DNA of 47,139 nucleotides from Myxococcales bacterium (GCA_016191815.1 JACPVI010000042.1:1-47139); one strand, 5' to 3'; shown: positions 33,197 to 41,531, numbered from the stretch's first letter. The notes: generated by a model not told the origin, from the letters alone. Program-made: numbers and translations.

Positions 33197-33922
33197 CTAC
33201 GATTGGACCCGCACCACCACCGCGGTCATGTTGTCCGCGCCGGTCTGGCGCTCGGCCTCGCGCACCAGCCGGATCGCGGCCTCCTGCGCTCCTCCCGGCT
33301 CCAGCAGCCGCGCCAAATCCTCGGGCCGCAAGGCGCGGTAGACGCCGTCGGTGCACAACAGCAGCGAGTCCCCCTGCTCGAGCCCCACCCGGTAGAGGTC
33401 CGGAGCAACTCGTTCCTCCATCCCGATGGTCCGGGTGAGGGCGTTTCGGTAGAGGTAGTAGTCCAGCTCGCTGAGCTTGGCTCCGGACGCCAGCATCTCC
33501 TCGTAGGCCGTGTGGTCCCGCGTCACCTGGACCAGCCGGCGGGAGCGAAGGTGATAGACGCGGCTGTCGCCCACGTGTCCCACCAGCGCCTCGCGGTCGC
33601 CGAGCAGCACCGCGGAGAGGGTGGTCTGCATCAGGCCGAGGGGACCGGTCTGCGCCTCCTTCACCTTCCGGTCAGCGTCTCGGAAGCCGGCCGCGAGCAG
33701 TTCCGTAAGCCCAGGGACCTCCACGCCGATCGCGTCGAGGCCCCGGCCAACCACCTCGCAGAGGGCGCGCACCGCCAGCTCGCTCGCGACCTCGCCGCCC
33801 TCGTACCCGCCCAGCCCGTCGGCCACCACGAACAATCCCCTCTCGGGCAGCGCGCAGTGGGAATCCTCGTTCACCGCACGCGCGCCTCTCTCGGTGGCTG
33901 CCCCTGCCTCGGCGCGAAGCAT
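33197..33922 (-). CDS. PP2C-type protein serine/threonine phosphatase
   Basis: The 241-residue protein has all the PP2C metal and structural motifs: RAVNEDS (first Asp), VVADGLGGYEGGEVAS (DGxGG), GHVGDSRVYHLR, LLLCTDGVY (second DG) and DNMTAVVVRV (DN). This is the soluble, single-domain bacterial type (about 240 residues), which reverses Hanks-type kinase phosphorylation and depends on Mn or Mg. The ATG at 33922 (MLRAEAGAAT) is chosen because the upstream 42 codons of the longer frame from 34048 look non-coding and lie over the promoter of the SCP2 gene. It is divergent from that gene. A Ser/Thr kinase lies 10 kb to the right but is not linked. Confidence 0.85.
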   Translation of the reverse strand: MLRAEAGAATERGARAVNEDSHCALPERGLFVVADGLGGYEGGEVASELAVRALCEVVGRGLDAIGVEVPGLTELLAAGFRDADRKVKEAQTGPLGLMQTTLSAVLLGDREALVGHVGDSRVYHLRSRRLVQVTRDHTAYEEMLASGAKLSELDYYLYRNALTRTIGMEERVAPDLYRVGLEQGDSLLLCTDGVYRALRPEDLARLLEPGGAQEAAIRLVREAERQTGADNMTAVVVRVQS

Positions 33923-34059
33923 CGAAGAAAAGATGGCCACGCGCGAAGTCCCGCGAGACCGGCGCTCGGCTTGCCCCACGCTCGGGCAGCCGCTGAGCGC
34001 CTGGGCCAGGGTTCTCGAGTCGGCTCGGGTGCCCACCGGGCCTTGCATCCTGCCTGAAA

Positions 34060-34446
34060 GTGGGGCGTGCTCTGGGTTCCGGAGGCTCCTTGGTCGCCAA
34101 GTTCTTCGAGCGCCTGCTACCCCTCGCCTGCGTCCAGCGGGCCGACGACTTCTTCGGCTACAGCGGGAGCATCGCCTTCTCCATCTTGGGGCCAGGGGGC
34201 GGCGAATGGACGTTCACCTTCGCCGATCCGGAGCCGGTCCAAAAAGGGTTCTCGGCGGAGGCGGACCTGAGGCTGTGGTTCACCGGGGCGGCCTTCGAGG
34301 CCTTCGTGGGAGGGACGCTGGACGCCGCCGAGGCGGTGAAGGCGGGAGAGGTGAGGGCTGAGGGAGAGGTGGACCTCTTGCAGGATTTCGGGGGCCTGCT
34401 CATGCCTCCCCAGCGCGATCTCGGCTGGGACGTGGCCTCTGACTGA
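34060..34446 (+). CDS. SCP2 sterol-binding-domain protein
   Basis: The 128-residue protein matches the small SCP2 fold. An AFSILGPGGGEWTFTF beta strand is followed by the signature ADLRLWFTGAAFEAFVGGTL and AEAVKAGEVRAEGEVDLL. It probably binds a hydrophobic molecule such as a fatty acyl group. The first codon is GTG (34060) without a clear ribosome site. A TTG at 34090, four bases after GGAGG, is an alternative that would remove ten weak residues. It lies one base upstream of the pentahaem lipoprotein gene, so the two are probably co-transcribed. This suggests a lipid- or cofactor-related role next to electron transfer, though it may only be an operon leader. Confidence 0.7.
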   Translation: MGRALGSGGSLVAKFFERLLPLACVQRADDFFGYSGSIAFSILGPGGGEWTFTFADPEPVQKGFSAEADLRLWFTGAAFEAFVGGTLDAAEAVKAGEVRAEGEVDLLQDFGGLLMPPQRDLGWDVASD

Positions 34447-34447
34447 C

Positions 34448-35821
34448 GTGTCACCGCTCGCCCGAGTGAGGTGGGAGGCTGCGGCTGCCTGGGTGCTCGC
34501 GGGAGCGGCCGGGTGCGTGCCGGCCACGGTGCAGCACGCCCCGCCGCCTCCACCGCCCCACCTGCCGCTGGAGAGCGACCTCAGCCAGCCGTTCTGGAGC
34601 CCGCAGGTCTGCCGGAACTGCCACATCGAGCTGCACGCGCAGTTCACCCAGTCGATGCACTCGAAGGCGTTCGTGAACCCGGTGTTCCAGGCAGCCTTCT
34701 ACGGGAAGCTGATGTCGGACATGGCAGAGAACCCCTCGCTCGAGCGCCAGGCCCGGACCTGCCTCTCCTGCCACTCGCCGATCGCCTTCCTCAAGTCGAA
34801 GAACGGGATCGTCCCGCGCGACGAGGTGGACGTCGATCTGTCCGGGGTGACCTGCGATTTTTGCCACACCATTCGCGGTTTCAAGGGCGAGCGGCCGGGC
34901 AGCGCGAACTACATCGCGGTCCCCGGCGAGACCAAGTACGGGCCGTACCAGCACGCCTTCGACTTCCACCACGCCTACTCGGAGCTCCACACCAAGGCCG
35001 AGTTCTGCGCTATCTGCCACGAGGCGAAGACCATCGACGGGGTGGACTTCCGCACCACCTATTCGGAATGGAGGGAAGGGCCCTACCCCGCCCAGGGCAT
35101 CCAGTGCCAGGACTGCCACATGAACAAGACCGGTTTTCTGGTGGACGGCAAGGCGCACTACGAGAAGGGCAAGGCGGCGTTCATGACGGTAGGCGAGGCG
35201 CCCGACCGGGAAGTCATCTATTCCCACCGCTTTCCGGGAGCCTACTCGGACGAGCAGATCGACCAGGCGCTGAAGCTCCGCATCGAGTGGGGGACGGAGA
35301 AGCTCGCGCCCGGGGCCCCTGTGCCGATCCACGTCCACGTGGACAATTCGAAGGCTGGCCACCGCATCCCCACCGGGAGCACCGAGGTCCGCCTGGTCTG
35401 GCTGGAGGTGGCGGTGAGCGAGGGCGGGCGGGAGCCGGTGTTCCTCCGCGCCGAGCCCCGCGAGGGTCCGCCGGGATACGACGTGGCCGGGGCGGCGGCT
35501 TGGGATGCCTACGTGCTCAGGCGCGACATTCCCGAAGGCAGCCGCATCTACCGCACCGTGTTCGTGGACGCCCAGGAGAACCCCACCGTGTTCCTCCAAG
35601 AGGTGGTGCACAGGGTTTTCGACAACCGCCTCAAGCCGGGAGAGGTGAGGCGCGAGGCGTTCGCCTACACCGTGTCGCCGAGCTTCGCGCCCGGAGACAG
35701 CCTCGATTTGAGCGCGCGGATCCTCTACCGGCACTACCCAAGCTCGTTCGCCGAGCAGCTGGGCGTTCCCGACCGGCCGCCGGCCACCATGGCCAGGGCG
35801 AGCGCGTCGCTGGGAAACTGA
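34448..35821 (+). CDS. pentahaem cytochrome c lipoprotein
   Basis: The 457-residue protein has a lipoprotein signal (AWVLAGAAGC, cysteine 23) followed by a Pro-rich spacer. Five CxxCH haem sites are at residues 55-59, 105-109, 136-140, 187-191 and 220-224. TTYSEWREGPYPAQGIQCQ and CQDCHM match the YSEW and CQDCHM parts of the minus-strand pentahaem protein, so both belong to one c554-like family. A C-terminal beta domain (about 260-440) follows. It lacks a sorting tail, so it is anchored through its lipid. It starts with GTG one base after the SCP2 stop. A later in-frame GTG at 34466 would shorten the signal only slightly. Probably an inner- or outer-membrane electron carrier in the same route. 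Confidence 0.85.
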   Translation: MSPLARVRWEAAAAWVLAGAAGCVPATVQHAPPPPPPHLPLESDLSQPFWSPQVCRNCHIELHAQFTQSMHSKAFVNPVFQAAFYGKLMSDMAENPSLERQARTCLSCHSPIAFLKSKNGIVPRDEVDVDLSGVTCDFCHTIRGFKGERPGSANYIAVPGETKYGPYQHAFDFHHAYSELHTKAEFCAICHEAKTIDGVDFRTTYSEWREGPYPAQGIQCQDCHMNKTGFLVDGKAHYEKGKAAFMTVGEAPDREVIYSHRFPGAYSDEQIDQALKLRIEWGTEKLAPGAPVPIHVHVDNSKAGHRIPTGSTEVRLVWLEVAVSEGGREPVFLRAEPREGPPGYDVAGAAAWDAYVLRRDIPEGSRIYRTVFVDAQENPTVFLQEVVHRVFDNRLKPGEVRREAFAYTVSPSFAPGDSLDLSARILYRHYPSSFAEQLGVPDRPPATMARASASLGN

Positions 35822-35867
35822 GCCGCACCCTCACCCTGCCCTGTCCCGCTCGCTGGAGAGGGTTCTG

Positions 35868-36764
35868 CTACAGGCGGCGCCTCAGCTCCTCGAGCTGCGC
35901 GCGGATGCCCTCGCGGACCTGGCGCAGATCCACCTTCGACCTCTTGAAGCGGCCCTGCAGCGCGAAGTACCGCTCGAGCGCCGGCTCGGACAGCTCGGGC
36001 TCGACGTTCAGCCTCACATGGGAGCCGCCGAACACCTCGTACACCAGATAGAGCCCGGAGCGGACCGCCAGCCGCACCAACTCGAGGCCGTCGGCCGGCT
36101 CGGACTTCCAACCGGTCGGACAGGGCGAGAGCAGATGCAGGAAGCGGAACCCGCGCAGCTCGAGCGCCTCCCGCATCTTGCGGAGCATGTCTTCGGGGTG
36201 CGCGAGGGAGAGCGTGGCGGCGTAGGGCACCCGGTGCGCCGCCATGATCGCCAGGATGTCCTTCTTCTCACCGACTTTCCCGTGCGGAGTGGTGGTGGTG
36301 GCCGCTCCCTGGGGCGTCGCGGAGGAGCGCTGTCCCCCGGTGTTGCCGTAGATCTCGTTGTCGTAGCAGATGTAGAGGACGTCGTCGTCGCGCTCCGCGG
36401 CGGCCGAGAGGGTGGCCATTCCGATGTCGTAGGTGCCGCCGTCTCCCGCCCAGCAGACGACGCGGGTCGGCTCGCCGTTGAGGCGGGCCACGTGGGCCAG
36501 GCCGGCGCCCACTGCCGCGGCGGAGGCGAAGGTAGAGGCCACCACCGGCGCTCCGTAGGCCGAGGCGGGGAAGGGCCCGGCGGTGACGATTCCACAGCAG
36601 GCCGGGATGACGAGCTGGATCGGCCGGTCCGCCGCCGCGCGGCCGAGCATCAAGAGGCCCACCGACATCCCGCAGCCGCCGCAGTTGGTGTTCCCCGCCC
36701 GGAGCAGGTTCTCGCCCCGGTCGCGGTCGGTCTGGACCATTCCCTCCAGGAGGGGCTCGTTCAT
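35868..36764 (-). CDS. porB: 2-oxoacid:ferredoxin oxidoreductase beta subunit
   Basis: The 298-residue protein has the thiamine-diphosphate and iron-sulphur features of the beta subunit: GNTNCGGCGMSVGLLML (CxGCG cysteines), VCWAGDGGTYDIGMATLS (GDG-x-YDIG Mg/ThDP motif) and YDNEIYGNTGGQRSSATP. TPQGAATTTTPHGK is the usual substrate-side loop, and the C-terminal LLSPCPTGW carries the fourth cysteine. The reaction is oxidative decarboxylation of pyruvate or a related 2-oxoacid to acyl-CoA with ferredoxin reduction, or the reverse. The start overlaps the alpha-subunit stop by four bases (ATGA), so translation is coupled. Substrate choice between pyruvate and other 2-oxoacids cannot be fixed from the sequence, hence the symbol is by family. 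Confidence 0.85.
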   Translation of the reverse strand: MNEPLLEGMVQTDRDRGENLLRAGNTNCGGCGMSVGLLMLGRAAADRPIQLVIPACCGIVTAGPFPASAYGAPVVASTFASAAAVGAGLAHVARLNGEPTRVVCWAGDGGTYDIGMATLSAAAERDDDVLYICYDNEIYGNTGGQRSSATPQGAATTTTPHGKVGEKKDILAIMAAHRVPYAATLSLAHPEDMLRKMREALELRGFRFLHLLSPCPTGWKSEPADGLELVRLAVRSGLYLVYEVFGGSHVRLNVEPELSEPALERYFALQGRFKRSKVDLRQVREGIRAQLEELRRRL

Positions 36765-37924
36765 GAGCCCACCTCCACGAACGAAGGCTCGCCCGCCCGC
36801 TGGCGCGAGGTGAGATCCTGGAGGACTCGCTCCACGTGCTCCGGCCGGATGTCCCCTCCGCCCATCCCGAGCACGTAGCCCTGGACCAGGCACCCGGGAG
36901 GCGCCACGCCGCGAAGCTCGGCCCAGACGATTCCGCCCAGGCCGGGGCAGAGGTTGCGGTCGAGCACCCCCACTCGCGCCCGCCCGGCGAGGTAGCCCCG
37001 CAGCGCCTCCTCGGGGAACGGGCGGAACATGCGGAGGCGGAGCGCTCCGGCGCGGATTCCCCGCTCGCGGGCACGGTCCACGACCGTCCGGACGGTGCTC
37101 GCGGTGGTGCCCATAGAGACCAGGAGCATCTCGGCGTCCTCCACCCGGTACGGCACCACCGGGTCCGCCAGCGCGCGGCCGAAACGAGAGCGGAAAGTCG
37201 CCTGCACCTCCCTGTAGACCTCGGGAACCAAGGCCATGGCATTGGCGTGCTGGATGCGGTGGACCTCGGTCTCGCGCGGGAAGTCGAGCCCGCCCACCAC
37301 CCGGGGCCGGTCGGTGAGCCGGTGGGGCAACTCGAGCGGAGGGAGGAAGGCGTCCACCTCCGGCTGCTCGGGGAAGTCGGTGAGCATCATGGTGTGCGAG
37401 AGGATGAAGGCGTCCTGGCACACCATCACCGGCAAGAGAATCCGCGGGTCCTCGCCCAGGCGGTAGGCCGCGAGAATGGTGTCGGCGACCTCCTGGTTGT
37501 CCTCGCAGTAGAGCTGCACCCAGCCCGCATCCCGGAGCATCAGAGTGTCGCCGTGGTCCACCCAGATGTTCCAGGGCGGCCCCAGCGTGCGGTTGACCGC
37601 CATCATCACCACCGGCAGCCGGTAGAAGGCGGCGTTGAAGACGTTCTCCGCCATGTAGGCGAGCCCGTTGGAGGAAGAGGCGGTGAAGGTGCGCGCGCCG
37701 CCCAGCGAGAAGCCGATGCAGACCGCCATCGCGCTGTGCTCGCTCTCCACCCGCACCACCTGCCCCTTCTCGATCTCCTCCTCGCACAACAGCTCGATGC
37801 ACTCGGTCTGCGGGGTGATCGGGTAGACCCCGCTCCCGAAGCCGCGCCCGGACCGGTTGGCCCTCGCGGCGAGCACCGCGGCCATCGCCGCCGCGTGGTT
37901 GGCGCTGACCAGCTCCCGGCTCAT
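36761..37924 (-). CDS. porA: 2-oxoacid:ferredoxin oxidoreductase alpha subunit
   Basis: The 387-residue protein has YPITPQTECIELLCEEE, the usual YPITPxT motif of the alpha subunit, and ESEHSAMAVCIGFSLGGART, the EHSA region that faces thiamine diphosphate. ASSSNGLAYMAENVFNAAFY and MSMxGTT-like VSMGTTASTVRTVVDRARERG (about residue 270) match the core and the CoA-side domain. Length is typical of the stand-alone alpha subunit. It overlaps the fusion protein by four bases upstream and the beta subunit by four bases downstream, so the three genes form a compact operon. It acts in the cytoplasm as a heterotetramer or a larger complex with the gamma and delta parts provided by the fusion protein. 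Confidence 0.85.
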   Translation of the reverse strand: MSRELVSANHAAAMAAVLAARANRSGRGFGSGVYPITPQTECIELLCEEEIEKGQVVRVESEHSAMAVCIGFSLGGARTFTASSSNGLAYMAENVFNAAFYRLPVVMMAVNRTLGPPWNIWVDHGDTLMLRDAGWVQLYCEDNQEVADTILAAYRLGEDPRILLPVMVCQDAFILSHTMMLTDFPEQPEVDAFLPPLELPHRLTDRPRVVGGLDFPRETEVHRIQHANAMALVPEVYREVQATFRSRFGRALADPVVPYRVEDAEMLLVSMGTTASTVRTVVDRARERGIRAGALRLRMFRPFPEEALRGYLAGRARVGVLDRNLCPGLGGIVWAELRGVAPPGCLVQGYVLGMGGGDIRPEHVERVLQDLTSRQRAGEPSFVEVGS

Positions 37925-40122
37925 GAGGCCCTCATCTCCATCGCCTTGCGAGGGCACTCCGCCACGCAGATCCCGCAGCCCTTGCAGAAGGCCAGGTCCA
38001 CCTCGTAGGCGGTGCCCTTCCGGCGGATGATCCCCTCCGGGCAGTACACCAGGCAGGTGTCGCAGCTCGTGCAGTCGCCGCAGGAGAAGCAGCGGCGCGC
38101 CTCCGCCCCGTCGCGGAGGCCACGACCGACCTCTTCGAAGTTGTGGACCCGCTCCGCCGCCGGAGCGGTGGGCTCGTGAGCGGGAGGACGGCCTTCGAAG
38201 TGCCCCATCCGGACATCCTGAGGCCTGACCGCCTTCGGGGCGTCGGGCGGCGCCCAGACCTCCGCTTCGAGACCGAGCGCGGCGAGGGCTCGCTGCGCCG
38301 CCCTTCTCCCATCGCCGATGGCGTGGGCCACCGTGCCCTCTCCGGTGGAGAAGTCTCCGGCGGCGAAGACGTTGAGCGGCCGCCCATCTGCATGGGCGCG
38401 GCCCGCCTCCAGCTTCCACCCCGCCGGCAGGAGCGAAGCGTCCGCCGACTGGCCCAAAGCGAGCAGCGCCAGGTCGCAGCCGAGGCTCGTCTTCCGATCG
38501 GTGGTCACCGGCCGCCGACGGCCGCTCGCGTCGGGCGGACCTAGCTCCACCTCCGCAAGCTCCACCGCCTCGAGCTTGCCCGCGCCGGCAAAGCCGAGCG
38601 GCTGGCGCAAGAAGACCAGCTCCACGCCCTCCTCGACGGCCTGATCGATCTCCTCGGCGATCGCCGGCATCTCCGCCCGGGTCCGCCGGTAGACGACGGT
38701 CACCTTCGCGGCGCCGGCCCGCAGAGCGCTGCGCGCGCAGTCCATCGCGGTGTTTCCGCCCCCGAGCACCACCACCGCGCCCGACAGCCGCGCCTTCTCG
38801 CCGAGGTTGATCCGCCGAAGGAAGTGGATTCCCTGCTCCACTCCGGAAAGCGCCTCTCCCGGCCCGTCGACCCTTCGCAACCTCTGCAGCCCGGTGGCGA
38901 TGAGCAGCGCATCGTGCGCGCGCGCGAGCTCGGGAATCCGCGCGCGGTCGACCTTTTGGCCCGAGCGCACCTCCACACCCAGGCGCAAGATGGAGTCGAT
39001 CTCCCCATCCAGCGCCGCCCGCGAAAGACGGTAGGTGGGGATGCCGGTGCGGAGCACTCCGCCCAGCTCTCGTTCGGCCTCGAAGATGATGGGGCGATGG
39101 CCTGCGGTGGCGAGCACGTAGGCCGCGCTCAGCCCCGCCGGGCCGCCACCCACGATGGCGATCCTCCGCGGAGAGGGATGAGCCGGGGCCGCGCGCACCG
39201 CCACCGGCACGCGCTCGGCGATCCAGCGCTCCAGCCCGCGGACGTTGACCGCTCCGTCCAGCTCGCGCCGGTTGCAGCCCTCCATGCATGGCGCGGGACA
39301 CACCCGGCCGCAGACCGCGGAGAGCGGGGTGGTCCTCCCCAACACCTCTGCTGCGGCCGCCTCGCCGCTCCTCGCGAGGGCCTGCACGAAGCCCACCACG
39401 TCGTTGCCCGCCGGGCACCGCACCGAGCACGGAGCCGGATTGCGCAGGTAGAAGGGCGCCTGCGTCCGCCAGCTTCCCGTCTTCAGCCCGGTGGGAGGGC
39501 CCTCCTTGTGCTCGGAGAGAGGGAGCACCGCCGGCAGTCCGGGGAGGACCGCGGGCCTGGGCAGACGGCCGCCCCCCGCGGGCGCCTCGCGGACCCTGAG
39601 CGCGGAGTACGCCTCTCGCGCGGCCGGCACGTTGCTCTCGAAGCCCAGCTCCCGGTACGCCGCCTCCAAAACCTCCAGCGGAAGGTCCAGCGCGCGCGCG
39701 AAGGCGCCGGCGAGGGTGGTGTTGACGATCACCACCGAGCGCGTGCCGATTCCGTGCTTCCTCGCGATCGCCGTCGCGTCCACCGTGGCCAGCCGGAAGC
39801 GGCCGAACTGCGCCGCCATCGCCTCCGGCGAAAGCGGAGTGTTGAGGAGCAGGGTGCCGCCCTCGGCGAGCCCGGACACCACCTCCGGGCCGAGCAAGGT
39901 CGGGTCCAGCACCACCAGGTGGTCCGGCTGGTACAGCTTGTTCCGGTTGGAGATCGGCGAATCGCTCACCCGGGTGTAGGCGCGGATCGGAGCCCCCGAG
40001 CGCTCGCCGGCGTAGTCGCCGAAGGTCTGCACCGCCTTGCCCAGCCGCGCGTAGACCGCCGCCAGAAGCTTGGCGCAGGTGACTCCGCCCTGCCCTCCTC
40101 GGCCGTGGAGCCGAATCTCCAT
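37921..40122 (-). CDS. fused 2-oxoacid oxidoreductase gamma subunit / GltD-like flavoprotein / 2[4Fe-4S] ferredoxin
   Basis: The 733-residue protein has three parts. Residues 1-185 are the gamma subunit (MEIRLHGRGGQGGVTCAKLL). Residues about 230-630 are a GltD/NADPH-glutamate-synthase-beta-like module: CSVRCPAGNDVVGF, CGRVCPAPCMEGC (N-terminal iron-sulphur cysteines), IVGGGPAGLSAAYVLA (FAD), VVLGGGNTAMDCARSA (NAD(P) side) and VFAAGDFSTGEGTVAHAIGD. Residues about 665-733 are a ferredoxin with CFSCGDCTSCDTC and CKGCGICVAECP. The fusion would wire the oxidoreductase to a flavin and pyridine nucleotide in one chain. ATG 40122 is chosen over ATG 40164 because the gamma domain begins there; both are open. 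It heads the operon with porA and porB and is divergent from a haemerythrin. Confidence 0.85.
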   Translation of the reverse strand: MEIRLHGRGGQGGVTCAKLLAAVYARLGKAVQTFGDYAGERSGAPIRAYTRVSDSPISNRNKLYQPDHLVVLDPTLLGPEVVSGLAEGGTLLLNTPLSPEAMAAQFGRFRLATVDATAIARKHGIGTRSVVIVNTTLAGAFARALDLPLEVLEAAYRELGFESNVPAAREAYSALRVREAPAGGGRLPRPAVLPGLPAVLPLSEHKEGPPTGLKTGSWRTQAPFYLRNPAPCSVRCPAGNDVVGFVQALARSGEAAAAEVLGRTTPLSAVCGRVCPAPCMEGCNRRELDGAVNVRGLERWIAERVPVAVRAAPAHPSPRRIAIVGGGPAGLSAAYVLATAGHRPIIFEAERELGGVLRTGIPTYRLSRAALDGEIDSILRLGVEVRSGQKVDRARIPELARAHDALLIATGLQRLRRVDGPGEALSGVEQGIHFLRRINLGEKARLSGAVVVLGGGNTAMDCARSALRAGAAKVTVVYRRTRAEMPAIAEEIDQAVEEGVELVFLRQPLGFAGAGKLEAVELAEVELGPPDASGRRRPVTTDRKTSLGCDLALLALGQSADASLLPAGWKLEAGRAHADGRPLNVFAAGDFSTGEGTVAHAIGDGRRAAQRALAALGLEAEVWAPPDAPKAVRPQDVRMGHFEGRPPAHEPTAPAAERVHNFEEVGRGLRDGAEARRCFSCGDCTSCDTCLVYCPEGIIRRKGTAYEVDLAFCKGCGICVAECPRKAMEMRAS

Positions 40123-40200
40123 GGCTGCCCGCTCGCTCGCCTGGGTGTCCCTCGCCTGGGACATGGCCGGCGAAGGTGTCAGATCCAACGTTGCAGCCAC

Positions 40201-40214
40201 TTGATCTAGCGCAA
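40201..40214. promoter_or_regulatory. possible FNR-like box upstream of the oxidoreductase operon
   Basis: TTGAT-CTAG-CGCAA matches the FNR consensus TTGAT-N4-ATCAA in eight of ten positions. It lies in the 206-bp divergent spacer between the oxidoreductase operon and the haemerythrin. A CAACGTTG palindrome at 40186-40193 is next to it. The rest of the spacer (40215-40328) holds no gene; it is relatively AT-rich near 40240-40300. Confidence 0.3.
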
Positions 40215-40328
40215 TCCGAGCCGCCTTTCCTGCCCAAAAATGGCGGGAAACATTCAGTGCTCGAATGATTGGTGTGCGGCCGTTGGCGAAGTAAGAATGC
40301 GCTCCCGGCGGAAGCCACCCCTCATTCA

Positions 40329-40742
40329 ATGCCCGTTTCGTGGACACCTGACCTCTCCATTGGGGTCGAGAAGCTCGATCTGCAGCACCAGCAGATCTTC
40401 GCGGCGCTGGACGATCTCCTGGCGGCGATGAGGCAGGGCAAGGGCAAGGCCGAAGTGGGCCGGACCCTGGCGTTCCTGGTGGGCTACGTCGCGGAGCATT
40501 TCGTCATGGAGGAGCGGACGATGCGCGAGTCCGGCTACCCGGGCCTGGAGTCTCACCGCGGCGAGCACGAGGTGTTCGCCAGGGACGTGCGGGCGCTCAA
40601 ATCGGTGTTCGACACCTACGGGGCGACCAGCGTGCTGGCGATCGACGTCACCAACCGGGTGGTCGGTTGGCTCCGGGACCACATCCTGAGGAGGGACGTC
40701 GAGATGGCGCGCTACCTCAACTCGCTGCCGCCCAGGGAGTAA
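40329..40742 (+). CDS. bacteriohaemerythrin
   Basis: The 137-residue single-domain protein has the di-iron ligand set: HQQ in LDLQHQQIF, HFVMEE (H-x3-E), HRGEHEVF (H-x3-H) and DHILRRDVE (H-x4-D). This is the usual four-helix non-haem iron fold that binds oxygen reversibly. ATG 40329 is chosen because the helix-leading segment MPVSWTPDLSIGVEKLD matches family N-termini; the upstream frame to 40269 is not. The gene is divergent from the oxygen-sensitive 2-oxoacid:ferredoxin oxidoreductase operon, so oxygen capture or sensing to protect that enzyme is a reasonable inference. Stand-alone haemerythrins can also signal through partners; no methyl-accepting or diguanylate domain is attached here. 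Confidence 0.85.
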   Translation: MPVSWTPDLSIGVEKLDLQHQQIFAALDDLLAAMRQGKGKAEVGRTLAFLVGYVAEHFVMEERTMRESGYPGLESHRGEHEVFARDVRALKSVFDTYGATSVLAIDVTNRVVGWLRDHILRRDVEMARYLNSLPPRE

Positions 40743-40796
40743 GTAAACTCCCTCACGTCGGCGACAACGTCTCGGAGATCGACCAATCTGTTCAGG

Positions 40797-41456
40797 TCAG
40801 ACGTCAGCAGGCGGCCGGACGCCGAGCTGGAGCGCAAGGAGCGCTAGCTGGGTGCGGTTCTCCGCCCCCAGCTTGAGGTACAGCTTGGACATGTGCGCCT
40901 TGACGGTACGCTCGGAGATCTGCAGCAGGGTGGCGATCTTGAGATTGTCGGCTCCGGCGGCCACACAGGACAGCACCTGTCGCTCGCGCAGCGAGAGGGC
41001 GGCAAGCAGCGGGGGCAAGGGCTCGGGCGCCTTGTGCGCGATGGGCGATTTCATCATCTCGAAGGGGAACAGCCGCTCGCCGCGGGCCAGGGCGGAGACC
41101 GCGGCGATCAGCGAATCGCCCCCTGCCTCGCGGGTGTCGAGGTAGCCGGCCGCACCTTGCTGGTAGCAGAGGTCGGAGCTGGGCTCGCCTCCGCTGGCCA
41201 GCACCAGCACCGGCAGGGTCGGGTGACTTCGGCGCGTCTCCTCGAGCAGGGACCTCGGGTCGTCGCCGGCGCTGGGGCCGAGATCGGCGACCGCCACCGA
41301 GGGCCGATCGGACGGGACGCTGACCAAGAACGCGCCGCAGTCGCCGTACTGACCAACCACGCTGAAGCCACCGCGCTCGAGGAGATCCGCCAGCCGCTCG
41401 CGGAACAAACGCTGCTTCTCCAAGAGAGTTACCCGGACGGGGACCTGCGTTTCCAT
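40797..41456 (-). CDS. NarL/LuxR-family response regulator
   Basis: The 219-residue protein has a receiver-like domain (residues about 5-125) and a LuxR-type helix-turn-helix (about 150-210). In the receiver, the usual phospho-acceptor region reads VAVADLGPS, with D58 the likely site, and VLVLASGGEPSS and AAGYLDT match the later positions (the usual T/S and K are less clear). The effector end is LSLRERQVLSCVAAGADNL and KIATLLQISERTVKAHMSKL, a good LuxR match. The receiver looks weak in parts, so phosphorylation is not certain. No histidine kinase is adjacent. GGAGGAGG precedes ATG 41456. The gene converges on the haemerythrin with 54 nt between stops. Confidence 0.8.
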   Translation of the reverse strand: METQVPVRVTLLEKQRLFRERLADLLERGGFSVVGQYGDCGAFLVSVPSDRPSVAVADLGPSAGDDPRSLLEETRRSHPTLPVLVLASGGEPSSDLCYQQGAAGYLDTREAGGDSLIAAVSALARGERLFPFEMMKSPIAHKAPEPLPPLLAALSLRERQVLSCVAAGADNLKIATLLQISERTVKAHMSKLYLKLGAENRTQLALLALQLGVRPPADV

Positions 41457-41503
41457 GCCGTCCTCCTCTGTTCCGCCGTGCCGCCGCGGAGCCGCCGACC
41501 TTC

Positions 41504-41531
41504 ACCCTATTTCGAAGCCGAAGGCAATCAA
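41504..41531 (-). promoter_or_regulatory. candidate sigma-70-type promoter of the NarL-type regulator
   Basis: TTGATT at 41526-41531 and TAGGGT at 41504-41509 on the minus strand are separated by 16 bases. They lie 48 bases before the regulator's ATG, leaving room for the ribosome site. The remaining part of the 248-bp spacer (41532-41704) shows no gene. Confidence 0.45.

Noticed and set aside
35822-35867. Terminator between the pentahaem lipoprotein and porB
   Set aside because: Only a 6-bp ACCCTC/GAGGGT pairing with a 25-base loop; too weak to call.
36761-40318. 1185-codon minus-strand frame across the oxidoreductase operon
   Set aside because: It is a shifted frame of the fusion protein and joins into porA; the other frames carry clear active-site motifs.
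40255-40320. Sigma-70 promoter for the haemerythrin (TTGGTG ... TAAGAA)
   Set aside because: Only half the -10 bases match and several other spacings fit equally poorly.
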